The translations under genes were made by a program, and so were the position numbers. The notes below the pieces were generated by a model, which saw nothing but the letters and a program-made list of their open reading frames with translations, had not been told where the DNA came from and ran no database searches. DNA of 64,000 nucleotides from an uncultured Bifidobacteriaceae bacterium. GTDB taxonomy: Bacteria; Actinomycetota; Actinomycetes; Actinomycetales; Bifidobacteriaceae. The DNA lies in contig CAMPNN010000002.1 in NCBI GenBank assembly GCA_946891915.1, positions 1 through 64,000 of the forward strand, given 5' to 3'. This document shows positions 1 through 8,685 of this stretch, one piece after another. Numbering within the stretch: position 1 is the stretch's first letter; each line of letters opens with the position of its first letter.

Positions 1-14
1 ACGGGTTCCTCCTT
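1..14 (-). promoter_or_regulatory. Ribosome-binding site of a gene starting left of the window
   Basis: Read on the minus strand these bases contain AAGGAGGA followed by about six bases before the window edge, a near-perfect Shine-Dalgarno at the right distance for a start codon just outside. The gene lies downstream of rpsO on the same strand. In Actinobacteria that neighbour is usually pnp (polynucleotide phosphorylase); the identity is inference because no codon is visible. Confidence 0.6.
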
Positions 15-166
15 TTCTTAACTTACCTAATCAACCAACATGCGTAATAACATTGGCAACTTCGCACTATTACCATCAATGCGAATATTTGCAATCTTTG
101 CAACACTTTCGTTACGCCAATATTTCGTAGTGTTTTTTGTTTCGGCTACTTCAATCATCCGTATTC

Positions 167-274
167 AATTATGCTTCAATCTTCAATTATTCTTCAATCT
201 TAAATTATTCTTCCATATTCAATTATGCTTCAATTTTCAGTTATACTTCAATTTTTAATTATGCTTTCAATTAT
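167..274. repeat. 18-bp tandem repeat, six copies
   Basis: Six consecutive 18-base units of the form AATTATGCTTCAATYTTC fill the spacer between rpsO and the gene off the left edge (units begin at 167, 185, 203, 221, 239 and 257). Units differ at a few positions each. The stretch is AT-rich and has no supported gene. Such a repeat could vary in copy number between strains and change the rpsO-pnp intergenic distance. Confidence 0.85.
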
Positions 275-283
275 GTACTATAC

Positions 284-309
284 AAAAGCCCGAGCTTAAG
301 CCCGGGCTA
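284..309 (-). terminator. Rho-independent terminator of rpsO
   Basis: On the minus strand a GC-rich stem (AGCCCGGGC against GCTCGGGCT, one mismatch) with a tiny TTAA loop is followed by TTTT. It begins about eight bases after the rpsO stop codon. Confidence 0.9.
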
Positions 310-316
310 AGAAAGA

Positions 317-586
317 CTATCGGCGCAAGCCGAGTCGCTCAATCAAAGAACGATAACGGTTGATGTCCACACGCTTCAAGTAATCGAGAAGACGACGACG
401 ATCACCAACCATAAGCAGCAAACCACGACGAGAATGATGATCGTGCTTATGCTCCTTCAAGTGCTCAGTAAGGTCAGCAATGCGCTTGCTAAGCAAAGCA
501 ACCTGCACTTCTGGGGAACCCGTGTCACCCTCGTGCGTCGCGTATTCGTTGATAATATTCTTCTTATCTTCAGCCGTTAATGCCAC
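317..586 (-). CDS. rpsO: 30S ribosomal protein S15
   Basis: Primary 16S rRNA-binding protein of the small subunit platform. The 89-residue product carries the whole family pattern: the [17 protein letters not shown] segment, the [25 protein letters not shown] core that contacts rRNA, and the C-terminal [14 protein letters not shown] place the start at the GTG at 586 because AGGAGG sits six bases before it and the length then matches the usual 89 residues; an upstream ATG at 619 would add 11 residues that contain this Shine-Dalgarno. A terminator follows directly, then a tandem repeat and a further gene on the same strand. Confidence 0.97.
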   Translation of the reverse strand: MALTAEDKKNIINEYATHEGDTGSPEVQVALLSKRIADLTEHLKEHKHDHHSRRGLLLMVGDRRRLLDYLKRVDINRYRSLIERLGLRR

Positions 587-714
587 GGCGTCCTCCTTAA
601 TATCACTGCGCGGTGCCATAGCCTTCTGCTATAGCGCTCTCAATCCGCGGGCGTTACACGCCGAATTTCTATAATACAACCACGCACAAACAACTTATTT
701 TTCAAAAGCAACTA

Positions 715-1608
715 CTACATTGCAGTCATAAACCCACCAAAAAGCACAACTAGTATTGCCAAAACCTCAACAGTGTAAAACATAATAAACGATACCCAAC
801 TGCGAGTTAGCACATTAAGCGACGACTTTTTAGGAACAGTAACCAGCAAGCCAACAAATAGCACTGCAAAAACAGCTACGGCCAATCCTGCAGAAATAAT
901 ACCCAAATTTGCAGCATTAGCAAGCCCGGAAGCAGATCCATAAACCACGTAAGTTGAATACCAGAAGCTCATACTCAACATACACAATCCTGCAACAAGC
1001 TGCTCCAACGCAAGAAATATCACAAACAAAAAACGCCAAACCCAACGGTTTGACTCAATTAACGCCATTGCAAGACTTGTAAAAACAGCAACTGTAATAA
1101 CCCAAGAAATAAATACAACACCCTGCGGAGACAATCCGGCAAAGTGAGATACCACCCAAGAAGTGTGCTGAACAGCTAAAGTGCGTCCAACCCAATACGG
1201 GAACACAATTGCCACGAGCAGCACGCCAAAATACACACACCAACGCTTAGGATTTGCGTGTTTGCGAGATAAATCAGCAATCGACAAATCAGTTTCAGGT
1301 AAATCTGGGCTTAAATACCCAGAAGCAACTTTGCTTTGGGTAGATTTTGCAGAATTAACAGCAGACTCTGTAGCAGAAGTCGCATCAGAAGTAGCAGCAG
1401 ATTCTGTAGCGGAGTTAGCAGCGTCAGCAGCAGAAGCAGCGTCAGCAGCAACGTCAGCAGCATCAGCATCAGCTTTCGTATCGCTTTGTGCAACTTCAGA
1501 AATATCACCACTTACAGTTTTAACTTTTACTGCAACAGGACGTTTTCTTTGCTTAAGAGGAGCAAAACTTTGAGGACGCTCTAAATCACGCTCATCATTT
1601 AACGTCAT
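715..1608 (-). CDS. Membrane protein with Ala/Ser/Asp-rich cytoplasmic N-terminus
   Basis: 297 residues of unknown function. Residues about 35-100 are low-complexity (Ala, Asp, Ser, Thr) and probably disordered. From about residue 120 to the end there are four to five hydrophobic segments, with a tryptophan-containing first helix and a C-terminal helix ending FGGFMTAM. No enzyme motif is visible. The start ATG is preceded by AGGAAAGG at good spacing. It stands alone between rpsO and a divergently transcribed DedA gene. I recognise the layout as typical of uncharacterised bifidobacterial membrane proteins, not as a named family. The Ala-rich part comes from near-repetitive GCAGCA-type codons and may vary in length. 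Confidence 0.8.
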   Translation of the reverse strand: MTLNDERDLERPQSFAPLKQRKRPVAVKVKTVSGDISEVAQSDTKADADAADVAADAASAADAANSATESAATSDATSATESAVNSAKSTQSKVASGYLSPDLPETDLSIADLSRKHANPKRWCVYFGVLLVAIVFPYWVGRTLAVQHTSWVVSHFAGLSPQGVVFISWVITVAVFTSLAMALIESNRWVWRFLFVIFLALEQLVAGLCMLSMSFWYSTYVVYGSASGLANAANLGIISAGLAVAVFAVLFVGLLVTVPKKSSLNVLTRSWVSFIMFYTVEVLAILVVLFGGFMTAM

Positions 1609-1829
1609 GAGTTACCTTTCCTAAAATCTTCACTCGATTTTTCTCAGTTATTAAACGTTCCAACACCACGGTACTACTTTAGTATTGTATGCTATAACGC
1701 GCGCAACAAATAGCGTTTATTTGCACATGTTTTGCCGTTTATGCCGACTGCTAGGCTCATAAATAATGGCATTTTGATTTTTCATTTGCTAAACAGGTGT
1801 CACGAGCTTCAAAATTACGACAGGGAATT

Positions 1830-2507
1830 ATGGGATTTATTCATTTTATTGTCAACTTACTTAAAGATCCGCGCTCAGCCATTGCAAGCTGGATTGCAAT
1901 GGGCACAGCCCCAGCTTTAGGACTTATTTTCCTCATTGTTTTTATTGAAACCGGCGTAGTGTTCTTCCCATTTTTGCCGGGAGATTCATTGCTTTTTGCT
2001 GCTGGATTCTTTGCAGCTCCAGACGCTCAAACTGGACACAGCGCTTTACCACTTCCACTTTTGCTCGTGGTTGTTTGGCTTGCTCCTATTATTGGCGACC
2101 AATGCAACTACTTTATTGGTCATTTCTTCGGTAGGCGAATTGTGGAATCCGGCAAAGTTAAAGCTCTCACTCCAGAGCGCGTTGAAAAAACTGAAGCAAT
2201 GATTGAAAAATGGGGTCCTTTGGCCGTGTTCTTGGGAAGATTTTTCCCGTTTATTCGCACGTTTATGCCGTTTATTTCAGGCGTTTCCGGCATGCGTTGG
2301 GTACGTTTTACACCATTTTCTATTCTCGGCGGCATAGTATGGTCGTCGCTTTTTACGCTACTTGGTTATTTCTTCGGAAATATTCCTTTCGTACAGAAAA
2401 ATTTTGAGCTTGTAATTGTTGCTATTCTGCTGATTTCGCTTGTGCCAACTTTCATTGGATTGTACAAAGCGCATCAAGCAAAGAAAGCCAATAAAGCAAG
2501 CAAATAA
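1830..2507 (+). CDS. DedA family membrane protein
   Basis: Polytopic membrane protein of the DedA/SNARE-associated family; characterised members act as lipid flippases or affect membrane homeostasis. The sequence has the DedA hallmarks: FIETGVVFFPFLPGDSLLFAAG near the N-terminus, GDQCNYFIGHFFGRR, and the FLGRFFPFIRTFMPFISGVSGM motif with the conserved G-x-R-F-x-P-x-R residues, then two C-terminal helices and a Lys-rich tail. I use the ATG at 1830 (225 residues, normal family length, starting MGFIHF); a GTG at 1797 in frame would add 11 residues and has a poorer ribosome-binding site. It is monocistronic, followed by tRNA-Ala. Confidence 0.92.
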   Translation: MGFIHFIVNLLKDPRSAIASWIAMGTAPALGLIFLIVFIETGVVFFPFLPGDSLLFAAGFFAAPDAQTGHSALPLPLLLVVVWLAPIIGDQCNYFIGHFFGRRIVESGKVKALTPERVEKTEAMIEKWGPLAVFLGRFFPFIRTFMPFISGVSGMRWVRFTPFSILGGIVWSSLFTLLGYFFGNIPFVQKNFELVIVAILLISLVPTFIGLYKAHQAKKANKASK

Positions 2508-2590
2508 ATTAATAGTTTGCGACACTCTACACACTGCACTTTAAGAAATATTGTTTTTATACGCAATTTGTAGTACAGTGTGCAGAGTTG

Positions 2591-2619
2591 TTGTAAGACA
2601 ATACTTTGTAAAACAGTAT
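2591..2619 (+). promoter_or_regulatory. Putative promoter of tRNA-Ala
   Basis: TTGTAA at 2591-2596 and CAGTAT at 2614-2619 are separated by 17 bases, ending about 10 bases before the mature tRNA 5' end. The -35 is good and the -10 weak. Confidence 0.45.
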
Positions 2620-2629
2620 GTTTTACATT

Positions 2630-2702
2630 GGGGCTATAGCTCAGTTGGTAGAGCGCTTCGTTCGCATCGAAGAGGTCGTGGTTTCGATTACCATTAGCTC
2701 CA
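2630..2702 (+). tRNA. tRNA-Ala (anticodon CGC)
   Basis: A full cloverleaf can be drawn: acceptor GGGGCTA/TAGCTCC with one G-U pair, D-arm GCTC/GAGC, anticodon stem CTTCG/CGAAG closing the loop TTCGCAT (anticodon CGC, reads GCG), T-arm GTGGT/ACCAT with loop TTCGATT, discriminator A. No CCA is encoded. A strong terminator follows four bases later. Confidence 0.95.
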
Positions 2703-2704
2703 CG

Positions 2705-2744
2705 AAGCCCACTGCATTCATTCCACCGCAGTGGGCTTTTTTAT
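2705..2744 (+). terminator. Rho-independent terminator after tRNA-Ala
   Basis: Stem AAGCCCACTGC / GCAGTGGGCTT followed by a T-rich run (TTTTTTATT). It may also serve the minus-strand kinase gene, whose stop lies about 40 bases further on. Confidence 0.92.
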
Positions 2745-2785
2745 TAATAAATAAACCTCATGCGCTTTATTCGCGTATTTTTCAG

Positions 2786-4801
2786 CTACTTTTTACGAAA
2801 AACCGCGATTATTTCATTGTTAATCTGTTTCACGCTACCAAGCGCACTTTTTCGTCTTTGCTCAGCATCTTCGTTTCTAGCATTAGCTTTTTCAAGAACA
2901 TTCAGAGCATCGTCGCATAGTTGTTTAGTTTCTGATTCACTAATGCCACTTTCCTTAAACGTTCGCATCCACATATGCAAAGATTGAAGAACTAATTCCC
3001 CAGCGTCAACGCTTAAATCATCCTCTTTATACTGTTTAACTATGTGAATAAGTTGCCTCAGTTTCTGCGCGTACCCCTTGTATGTTTCAGTGTTATTAGA
3101 ATTTTGCGTAACGTCAACGAGGCGAGAATAACCTTCTGAAATTGCAATATAAGTATTAAAAATACGTTTATTCGCAATATTTTTAAGCCTTACTGCAGAT
3201 GTCGCTGCTAAATCGCGAGAAGAATTATTATCTTCGTCATAGTCACTATTTTTTACGGCATCACGAAACCACTCTTTGGCCACAGTCATACGCGAAATAC
3301 GCTCTGAGCTATCAACTTTCCCAGATAATCCTGCAAAATAGTACCAATAAGATTTACCAATATCTCCAGAAAATTCCGGCCAATCTTTAGTATTTGCGCG
3401 CAGCTTATTCTCATACTTTTTAAGCAGACTCATAAAACTTCGTTCTTCGCTAGAACTCCACTTCTGATCGGCAGTTTGCAATCGAAGAAGCACACGCATT
3501 GGTCGCAACGACATTTTTTTAACATAATGTTTTTCCAACATGCGATTTTGCAAATACATAGCTTTCGCAATGTACTTACCAGCAACTTCTACACTAGTTT
3601 CACGCTCTGCTAAACGAATGTAGGAATAAAAATCCGACTTGCTTTTCTGCATAGAATTTACGTCAATATTTTTTACTACAACCGTCGCCGATTCGCTTTC
3701 TTTTCTTATTTCAGATTTTCTTACATCAGCCTTCCGTATATCTACCTTTCTTATATCTACCTTTCCTATATCCGCCTTTCTTATTGCAGCATTGCTATTA
3801 ATAGCGCCTAAACAGTTGCAAATAAGCAAACCAAAAACCGCAGCCGCAATCAACGCGAACAAAGTCACAAAAGTCTTTTTATTCAATAACATATAATTTC
3901 GCGAACAACTTGTATTTCGCGGAATTTTTTTAGCACAATCTCGGCTAGAACGGCGCTTACTTTGATTCTTAGTAGCATTTTGTTGGCGGCTATTTTTCCC
4001 CAATGATTCTAGCGCATCAAACATGGCTTCACAGTCTTTATATCTTTGCGAAGGATGAGATGCTGTAGCAGTTGCAAGAACAGCAACAAGCTGATCAAAC
4101 AGTTCACGATCCCCACTCGAACAAGCAGCCTGTAATTTTGAGTCAGAAGAATCACCCGGCAACAGCGCATAACATAAAGTCATACCAATCGCATACACGT
4201 CACTGGAAGCTGTTATAGAAGCATTCTCATCGAACAATTCAGGAGCAGAAAACTGCGGAGTCGCAAATCTTACATTTGCTTGATTATTACCTCGTAAAGC
4301 AAACGCGCCACTATTTACATACAGTTGCGTTGCAGCGCCAAAATCAATCAACCGCACACTTCCATCATCCGCAATCATAACGTGAGAAGGCTTAAGATCT
4401 CCGTAAACAATCGGTGGATAATGCGAATGCAAATACGATAGCACCGAGCACAATTGCATACCCAGTTCACGTACAGTTCGCGCATTTAGCAGACCTTGGC
4501 TTTCAACAATAGACTTTAACGAACGACCTTTAACATAATCTCGCACAGCATAAGCTCGACCATTTTCTTCAAAAAAGTCAACAATGCGAGGAATTGCAGG
4601 ATGATCACATTCTTTTAATACTTCTACCTCAGCACGCAAAGACTGCATAATGTATTTTTGATACGACTCATCTCCCTGCAGCAAAGTTTCTTTAACAGCC
4701 CACTGCTTGTGCAGCACAGTATCAACCGCAAGAAAAACTGTTGAAGTGCCGCCGCTACCAAGCTCTCCAAGTAACTGGTAGCGTCCACCAACGCAAACCA
4801 T
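2786..4801 (-). CDS. Membrane-anchored Ser/Thr protein kinase (PknB-like)
   Basis: Eukaryotic-type protein kinase of 671 residues. The catalytic domain fills about residues 7-270: glycine loop GELGSGGTS (12-20), ATP-binding Lys37 in WAVKE, catalytic loop YGDLKPSH with Asp135 (Tyr-Gly replacing the usual His-Arg), DFG at 153-155 and SAPEL at 185-189. A basic linker leads to one transmembrane helix (about 311-332), then a stretch of five-residue repeats (R-K-x-D-I type, 340-370) and about 300 helical, charged residues predicted outside the cell. No PASTA repeats are seen. The gene follows murA on the same strand, so a cell-wall or growth-sensing role is plausible, but that is inference. The start ATG at 4801 gives a complete kinase N-lobe. 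Confidence 0.9.
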   Translation of the reverse strand: MVCVGGRYQLLGELGSGGTSTVFLAVDTVLHKQWAVKETLLQGDESYQKYIMQSLRAEVEVLKECDHPAIPRIVDFFEENGRAYAVRDYVKGRSLKSIVESQGLLNARTVRELGMQLCSVLSYLHSHYPPIVYGDLKPSHVMIADDGSVRLIDFGAATQLYVNSGAFALRGNNQANVRFATPQFSAPELFDENASITASSDVYAIGMTLCYALLPGDSSDSKLQAACSSGDRELFDQLVAVLATATASHPSQRYKDCEAMFDALESLGKNSRQQNATKNQSKRRSSRDCAKKIPRNTSCSRNYMLLNKKTFVTLFALIAAAVFGLLICNCLGAINSNAAIRKADIGKVDIRKVDIRKADVRKSEIRKESESATVVVKNIDVNSMQKSKSDFYSYIRLAERETSVEVAGKYIAKAMYLQNRMLEKHYVKKMSLRPMRVLLRLQTADQKWSSSEERSFMSLLKKYENKLRANTKDWPEFSGDIGKSYWYYFAGLSGKVDSSERISRMTVAKEWFRDAVKNSDYDEDNNSSRDLAATSAVRLKNIANKRIFNTYIAISEGYSRLVDVTQNSNNTETYKGYAQKLRQLIHIVKQYKEDDLSVDAGELVLQSLHMWMRTFKESGISESETKQLCDDALNVLEKANARNEDAEQRRKSALGSVKQINNEIIAVFRKK
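3700..3784 (-). repeat. 15-bp in-frame tandem repeat in the kinase gene
   Basis: Five to six 15-base units encode I-R-K-A/V-D repeats immediately after the transmembrane helix. Because units are multiples of three, copy-number changes would alter the length of the extracellular linker without a frameshift. Confidence 0.8.
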
Positions 4802-4910
4802 CGTTAAGCCTCCGCAATCTTAATAAGTTCAATAAGTTCAAGCAAATATTTGCTTAAACTTGCTCAACAATTACTTACAATTGCGACTACTGTACCGATA
4901 AATCTGCTTG

Positions 4911-4932
4911 CAAAAAAGCTTTTTTACAAATT
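4911..4932. other. 22-bp palindrome between murA and the kinase gene
   Basis: TTGCAAAAAAGCTTTTTTACAA is self-complementary except for one position pair. It lies downstream of the murA stop and upstream of the kinase start, so it could be a weak terminator of murA or an operator for the kinase gene. Nothing else is evident in the 181-base spacer. Confidence 0.4.
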
Positions 4933-4982
4933 GTGGATAAAAGCTCACTACCCTACAAAAATATAGGTTTTAAGGGATTTCG

Positions 4983-6344
4983 CTAGTCTATATTTGCTCC
5001 CAGCGCAAGTAACTTTCCGCGGAAGTCAGCATAACCACGATCAATTAACGAAATGCCACGCACATTTGACGGACCTTGAGCTGCAAGAGCTGCAATCAAA
5101 TGGCTAAAACCGCCGCGCAAATCAGGCACGTCAATATCCTGGCCAGTTAAAGGCGTAGGCCCGAAAATCACGGCAGAATGCTTATAATTGCGCTGCTGGA
5201 ACCGGCAAGGAAGCGAACCCAAGCATTCTCTATACAGCTGAATCATTGCACCCATTTGCACAAGCGGCTTAGTAAAGCCAAAACGATTCTCGTACACAGT
5301 TTCGTGCACAATACTCAACCCTTTAGCCTGCGTTAAAGCCACCACAAGCGGCTGCTGCCAGTCAGTCATAAAACCAGGGTGAACGTCTGTTTCAATAGCA
5401 ACCGGATGCAAATCTCCACCCGGATGCCAGAATCGAATGCCGTTATCCGTAACGTCAAACTGACCGCCAACCTTGCGGAACACGTTTAAGAAAGTCATCA
5501 TTTCTGGCTGAGTTGCACCCTTAATAAACACATCACCATGCGTTGCAAGAGCAGCAGAAGCCCACGAAGCCGCCTCAATTCGATCCGTAAGAGCAGTATG
5601 CGTGTAACCCTGAAGTTCCTTCACACCCTCAATACGGAAAGTACGGTCAACATCTACAGAAATAATCGCACCCATCTTCTGCAAAACTGCAACCAAATCC
5701 ATAATTTCCGGCTCAATAGCAGCACCAGAAAGCTCAGTTTTACCATCCGCAAGCACTGCTGCAAGCAAAGTCTGCTCTGTAGCACCAACTGAAGGATACG
5801 GCAAATGAATTTTTGTACCATGCAAGCCGTTTGGAGCAGTAATATGAATGCCATCCTCATGATCTTTATCCACATTCGCGCCAAGCTTGCGCAAAGTTTC
5901 AAGATGAAAATCAATCGGTCGACCACCAATATTGCAACCACCAAGAGCTGGAATAAAAGCCTCACCAAGACGGTGAAGAAGTGGGCCAGAGAATAAAATA
6001 GGTATACGCGATGAACCAGAAAGAGTATCGACATCGGCAACATCTGCAAGCTGCACTTTTGTGGCGTCAATAGTAACAACACCTTCCGGACCATTTACTT
6101 CAACGTCAACACCATGCAAACGCAACAAATCAGAAACAACATGCACGTCGCGAATCTCTGGCACATTTTTCAGAACTGATTTGCCAGGAGCCAGCAACGC
6201 TGCAACCATTGCTTTACTCACAAAATTCTTTGCACCACGAACTTTAATAGTGCCATTAAGCGGCTTACCACCTTCTACATGCAACACGTCTACAGCGTCA
6301 ATGCCACTATTGTTGTTCTGTTCAGCCGTATTATGTGCGGACAC
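4983..6344 (-). CDS. murA: UDP-N-acetylglucosamine 1-carboxyvinyltransferase
   Basis: First committed enzyme of peptidoglycan synthesis; transfers enolpyruvate from PEP to UDP-GlcNAc in the cytoplasm. 453 residues. The substrate-binding Lys-Asn pair (K39, N40, in VRGAKN) and the catalytic-loop cysteine (C137 in ALGGCNIGGRP) are present, so the enzyme should be sensitive in principle to covalent Cys modification. The C-terminal part has the RGGFSHLIAALAAQG segment typical of the family. A GAAAGAGGT ribosome-binding site precedes the ATG at 6344. The N-terminal 20 residues are a poorly conserved extension. It is followed on the same strand by the Ser/Thr kinase. Confidence 0.97.
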   Translation of the reverse strand: MSAHNTAEQNNNSGIDAVDVLHVEGGKPLNGTIKVRGAKNFVSKAMVAALLAPGKSVLKNVPEIRDVHVVSDLLRLHGVDVEVNGPEGVVTIDATKVQLADVADVDTLSGSSRIPILFSGPLLHRLGEAFIPALGGCNIGGRPIDFHLETLRKLGANVDKDHEDGIHITAPNGLHGTKIHLPYPSVGATEQTLLAAVLADGKTELSGAAIEPEIMDLVAVLQKMGAIISVDVDRTFRIEGVKELQGYTHTALTDRIEAASWASAALATHGDVFIKGATQPEMMTFLNVFRKVGGQFDVTDNGIRFWHPGGDLHPVAIETDVHPGFMTDWQQPLVVALTQAKGLSIVHETVYENRFGFTKPLVQMGAMIQLYRECLGSLPCRFQQRNYKHSAVIFGPTPLTGQDIDVPDLRGGFSHLIAALAAQGPSNVRGISLIDRGYADFRGKLLALGANID

Positions 6345-6522
6345 ATTTACCTCTTTCGTTCGCGCTTAAACACTATTCACTATAATACCGGCATACTTGC
6401 CAACGCGCTCAGTTAATTTTTACAATTAAGCTCAATAATTGCATTAGCAATAGCACTAATAATCAAATCAGCAAACGAATCAATACCGAATCAGCACCAA
6501 ATAAATACCGAATCAATTTAAG

Positions 6523-7815
6523 CTAACGCGTATAACGCTGCCTCCAACGACGAATCAACCTAGCAAATAGTGACGGCTTACGCAATAAATCAACCTCCGG
6601 CAAATCATGCTCAGACTCCGCAGTAAGACCATAAGTATAAGCCTTTTTAGAGGAAGGTTTACCAACAAGTTTTCCAAACTCAAGCATTTGAGTACGAGGC
6701 TCAAACGGGTGACGAATATCAAATTCAATAAGGCGAACACCTCTCCTAGTAGGCTCCGGACCATAAGAACTAAAACCACAAGTAGGAGTGGCAACAAAAA
6801 GCATATTATGCTCAGGTTCTTTGCCAGCAAAAGAATTACGATGATCATGCCCGGCAACAACGGCAAACGCCCCCGATTTAGCCAACACATCGAATTCACC
6901 ACTATCGACATCTGGGCAGCTAATGCCCTCGCCTAAATAACCATCCGGAAGAACACGCTGCTCATCAAGAGCGTAATAATGCTCAGCAAAAGTACGATAC
7001 CCTTCAATTGCATGCTCTCTAGCAGCCGACTGCTTAGGAACTTCACGCAAAAGACGATAATACTGAGGCAATGGAAAATGCTGAAAAACGCACAAATGCG
7101 AAGGCACAGAATCAGGCAACTTTGCTATAAAATCAAGCGCTTGCTCAGAAGGGCAACCATAGCCTCCAGACTGAGCATAATCCCCAGAATCAACCAAAAC
7201 TATTGAAAAAACAACACTTTCATGATTATCATTCATAACCGGAAGAGCAAAAGTTCCAGGTTCACACGGGAAAATAATCTGCTTAGGAAGCACACATTTA
7301 GTTGATTGCATAGCAGTCGCAGATAATGAAGTTTTAGAAACGCGGTTCATGCAACACGGAAATTCTTGATACAAAGCGTCAAGTTCCGCATTGCTTAATC
7401 CACATTGAAAATCATGATTACCATAAGTCACAACCCACGGAATAAGTCGCTTTTCTAAAGGTTCAACCATTTTCGCAGTCGACTCACGCAATTTCTCCAA
7501 TAATTGACGCTTATCGGAGTCGGAAACAGGCTTAGTTTGCTGCCAGCGTCGACGGTTAAAAGTGCGCGCGAATACTTTTTCGTACCCAGCAATCTGATTT
7601 CCAGTAAACACAACCAAATCTGGACGCACAGCATCACAAGCAGCAGCAATAAGACGAATAGTATCCTGCGAAACACGAAGACCATCTTGCACATCTGCAC
7701 ATTGCAACACACGAAACTTGCCAGAAAGATGGAATTGCAAGCATCCCAACCGTGCCGAAATTGATAATGGAAGTGCAGCATTAGTAGCAACTTCAGAATT
7801 TGCAGAACCTGTCAT
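6523..7815 (-). CDS. Calcineurin-like metallophosphoesterase (DCR2-like)
   Basis: Metal-dependent phosphoesterase of 430 residues with no signal peptide or membrane segment, so probably cytoplasmic. Motifs in order: CADVQDG with Asp41 (the usual DxH reads D-V-Q), FTGNQ at 70-74 (Asn73 where the family normally has Asp), GNHD at 132-135, a Phe-Gln-His at 245-246, and GHDH at 322-325. The overall arrangement resembles the DCR2/YkoQ subfamily of purple-acid-phosphatase-like enzymes. Substrate unknown. The two substitutions in motifs I and II could be subfamily features or could weaken metal binding. The gene is single, with tRNA genes upstream and murA downstream. Confidence 0.85.
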   Translation of the reverse strand: MTGSANSEVATNAALPLSISARLGCLQFHLSGKFRVLQCADVQDGLRVSQDTIRLIAAACDAVRPDLVVFTGNQIAGYEKVFARTFNRRRWQQTKPVSDSDKRQLLEKLRESTAKMVEPLEKRLIPWVVTYGNHDFQCGLSNAELDALYQEFPCCMNRVSKTSLSATAMQSTKCVLPKQIIFPCEPGTFALPVMNDNHESVVFSIVLVDSGDYAQSGGYGCPSEQALDFIAKLPDSVPSHLCVFQHFPLPQYYRLLREVPKQSAAREHAIEGYRTFAEHYYALDEQRVLPDGYLGEGISCPDVDSGEFDVLAKSGAFAVVAGHDHRNSFAGKEPEHNMLFVATPTCGFSSYGPEPTRRGVRLIEFDIRHPFEPRTQMLEFGKLVGKPSSKKAYTYGLTAESEHDLPEVDLLRKPSLFARLIRRWRQRYTR

Positions 7816-7913
7816 ACTTCAAGCATACGGCAGATATGCGCAACTCACTAAAATTTTTATAATCTAAATTTTATTTTATAAACCAAAATTTTTTGTACCA
7901 TACACTGGATAAC

Positions 7914-7938
7914 AAAAAAGCCCTCGTTCTACGAGAGC
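7914..7938 (-). terminator. Terminator of the tRNA-Glu/tRNA-Gln unit
   Basis: On the minus strand a stem AGCTCTCGT / ACGAGGGCT with a three-base loop is followed by TTTTTTG, directly after the tRNA-Gln 3' end. Confidence 0.88.
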
Positions 7939-7944
7939 TATTCG

Positions 7945-8016
7945 CTGGGGTACCTGGACTCGAACCAAGAATGGATGAACCAGAATCACCTGTGTTGCCA
8001 ATTACACCATACCCCA
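7945..8016 (-). tRNA. tRNA-Gln (anticodon CTG)
   Basis: Minus strand: acceptor TGGGGTA/TACCCCA, anticodon stem GGTGA/TCATC closing the loop TTCTGGT (anticodon CTG, reads CAG), T-loop TTCGAGT, discriminator G. 72 bases, CCA not encoded. It lies 40 bases behind tRNA-Glu and probably shares its transcript. Confidence 0.95.
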
Positions 8017-8056
8017 ATTGGCAGGCTTCGCGGCTCTTGGAACCGTTCCGTCTTCG

Positions 8057-8129
8057 TACCCCCGACCGGATTTGAACCGGTGTTGGCGCCGTGAGAGGGC
8101 GTAGTCCTAGACCGCTAGACGACGGGGGC
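8057..8129 (-). tRNA. tRNA-Glu (anticodon CTC)
   Basis: Minus strand: acceptor GCCCCCG/CGGGGGT with a terminal G-U pair, anticodon loop CTCTCAC (anticodon CTC, reads GAG), T-arm CCGG/CCGG with loop TTCAAAT, discriminator A. 73 bases. One of a two-tRNA cluster close to gltX, which charges this tRNA. Confidence 0.95.
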
Positions 8130-8276
8130 TTCATTTATTGCTACGCTCTTGACGCAACAAATAGCGACTTTACAACATAACTGCGCCATACGCAAGAACG
8201 GCGTGTCGAACTAAAGCGAATAAGCATATTAAACTGCAAATAAAATTAGTTTATATTGCAATTCGCTTAGTGTGGC

Positions 8277-8422
8277 GCGAGTTTTGCGGGATTTCTCTCC
8301 TCGAACGTCCCGTCCTTCGTCGCTCTGACTGTTAGAGGCTTTTTGTGTCTGCTTTGTTCTTTAAAGAATGTTGCTTCCTCAGTCCTCTTTTAGTTCTCGT
8401 AGAGAAATCCCCCAAACTCTGC
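8277..8422. other. Large hairpin element A in a non-coding region
   Basis: The arms 8277-8298 and 8401-8422 pair over about 20 positions; the inner 11 (GGGATTTCTCT with AGAGAAATCCC) are perfect, with single-base bulges further out. The enclosed 100 bases are pyrimidine-rich and contain no open frame with a ribosome-binding site. Could be a structured RNA or a palindromic repeat element; strand unknown. Confidence 0.6.
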
Positions 8423-8453
8423 GTGCTTAATCGTTAATAACCGTGTTTTATCG

Positions 8454-8549
8454 CAGAGATTTTTCGATTTTTCTTCTTCGCTCGGCTTGTCAGCAGCCTT
8501 CGGCTCTGACGTCCGCCTTCGTTCAGTGCGAAAAATCTCAAATCTCTAC
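8454..8549. other. Large hairpin element B in a non-coding region
   Basis: The arms AGAGATTT..ATTTTT (from about 8455) and AAAAAT..AAATCTCT (to about 8547) form a second long imperfect stem 30 bases after element A, with inner sequence rich in CTTCG. The 470-base stretch 8135-8603 between tRNA-Glu and gltX holds only these two elements. Confidence 0.5.
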
Positions 8550-8603
8550 CACGCTAATATCCACACGAATGAATTACTACGCAATTAAAATGCAAAATAA
8601 CAC

Positions 8604-8647
8604 AAATAAAAAGCCGGGAATGCAACAATAACGCTATATTCCCGACT
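8604..8647 (-). terminator. Rho-independent terminator of gltX
   Basis: Minus strand: AGTCGGGAAT pairs with ATTCCCGGCT (one G-U) and is followed by TTTTTATTTGTG, about 40 bases after the gltX stop codon. Confidence 0.92.
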
Positions 8648-8685
8648 TATTCAAATTTTATTTGCGCTTATAAGTTATTTGCAAT

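Noticed and set aside
40-258. Plus-strand frame of 72 codons
   Set aside because: Consists mainly of the translated 18-bp tandem repeat, with no ribosome-binding site.
7871-8134. Minus-strand frame of 87 codons
   Set aside because: It runs through tRNA-Glu, tRNA-Gln and their terminator.
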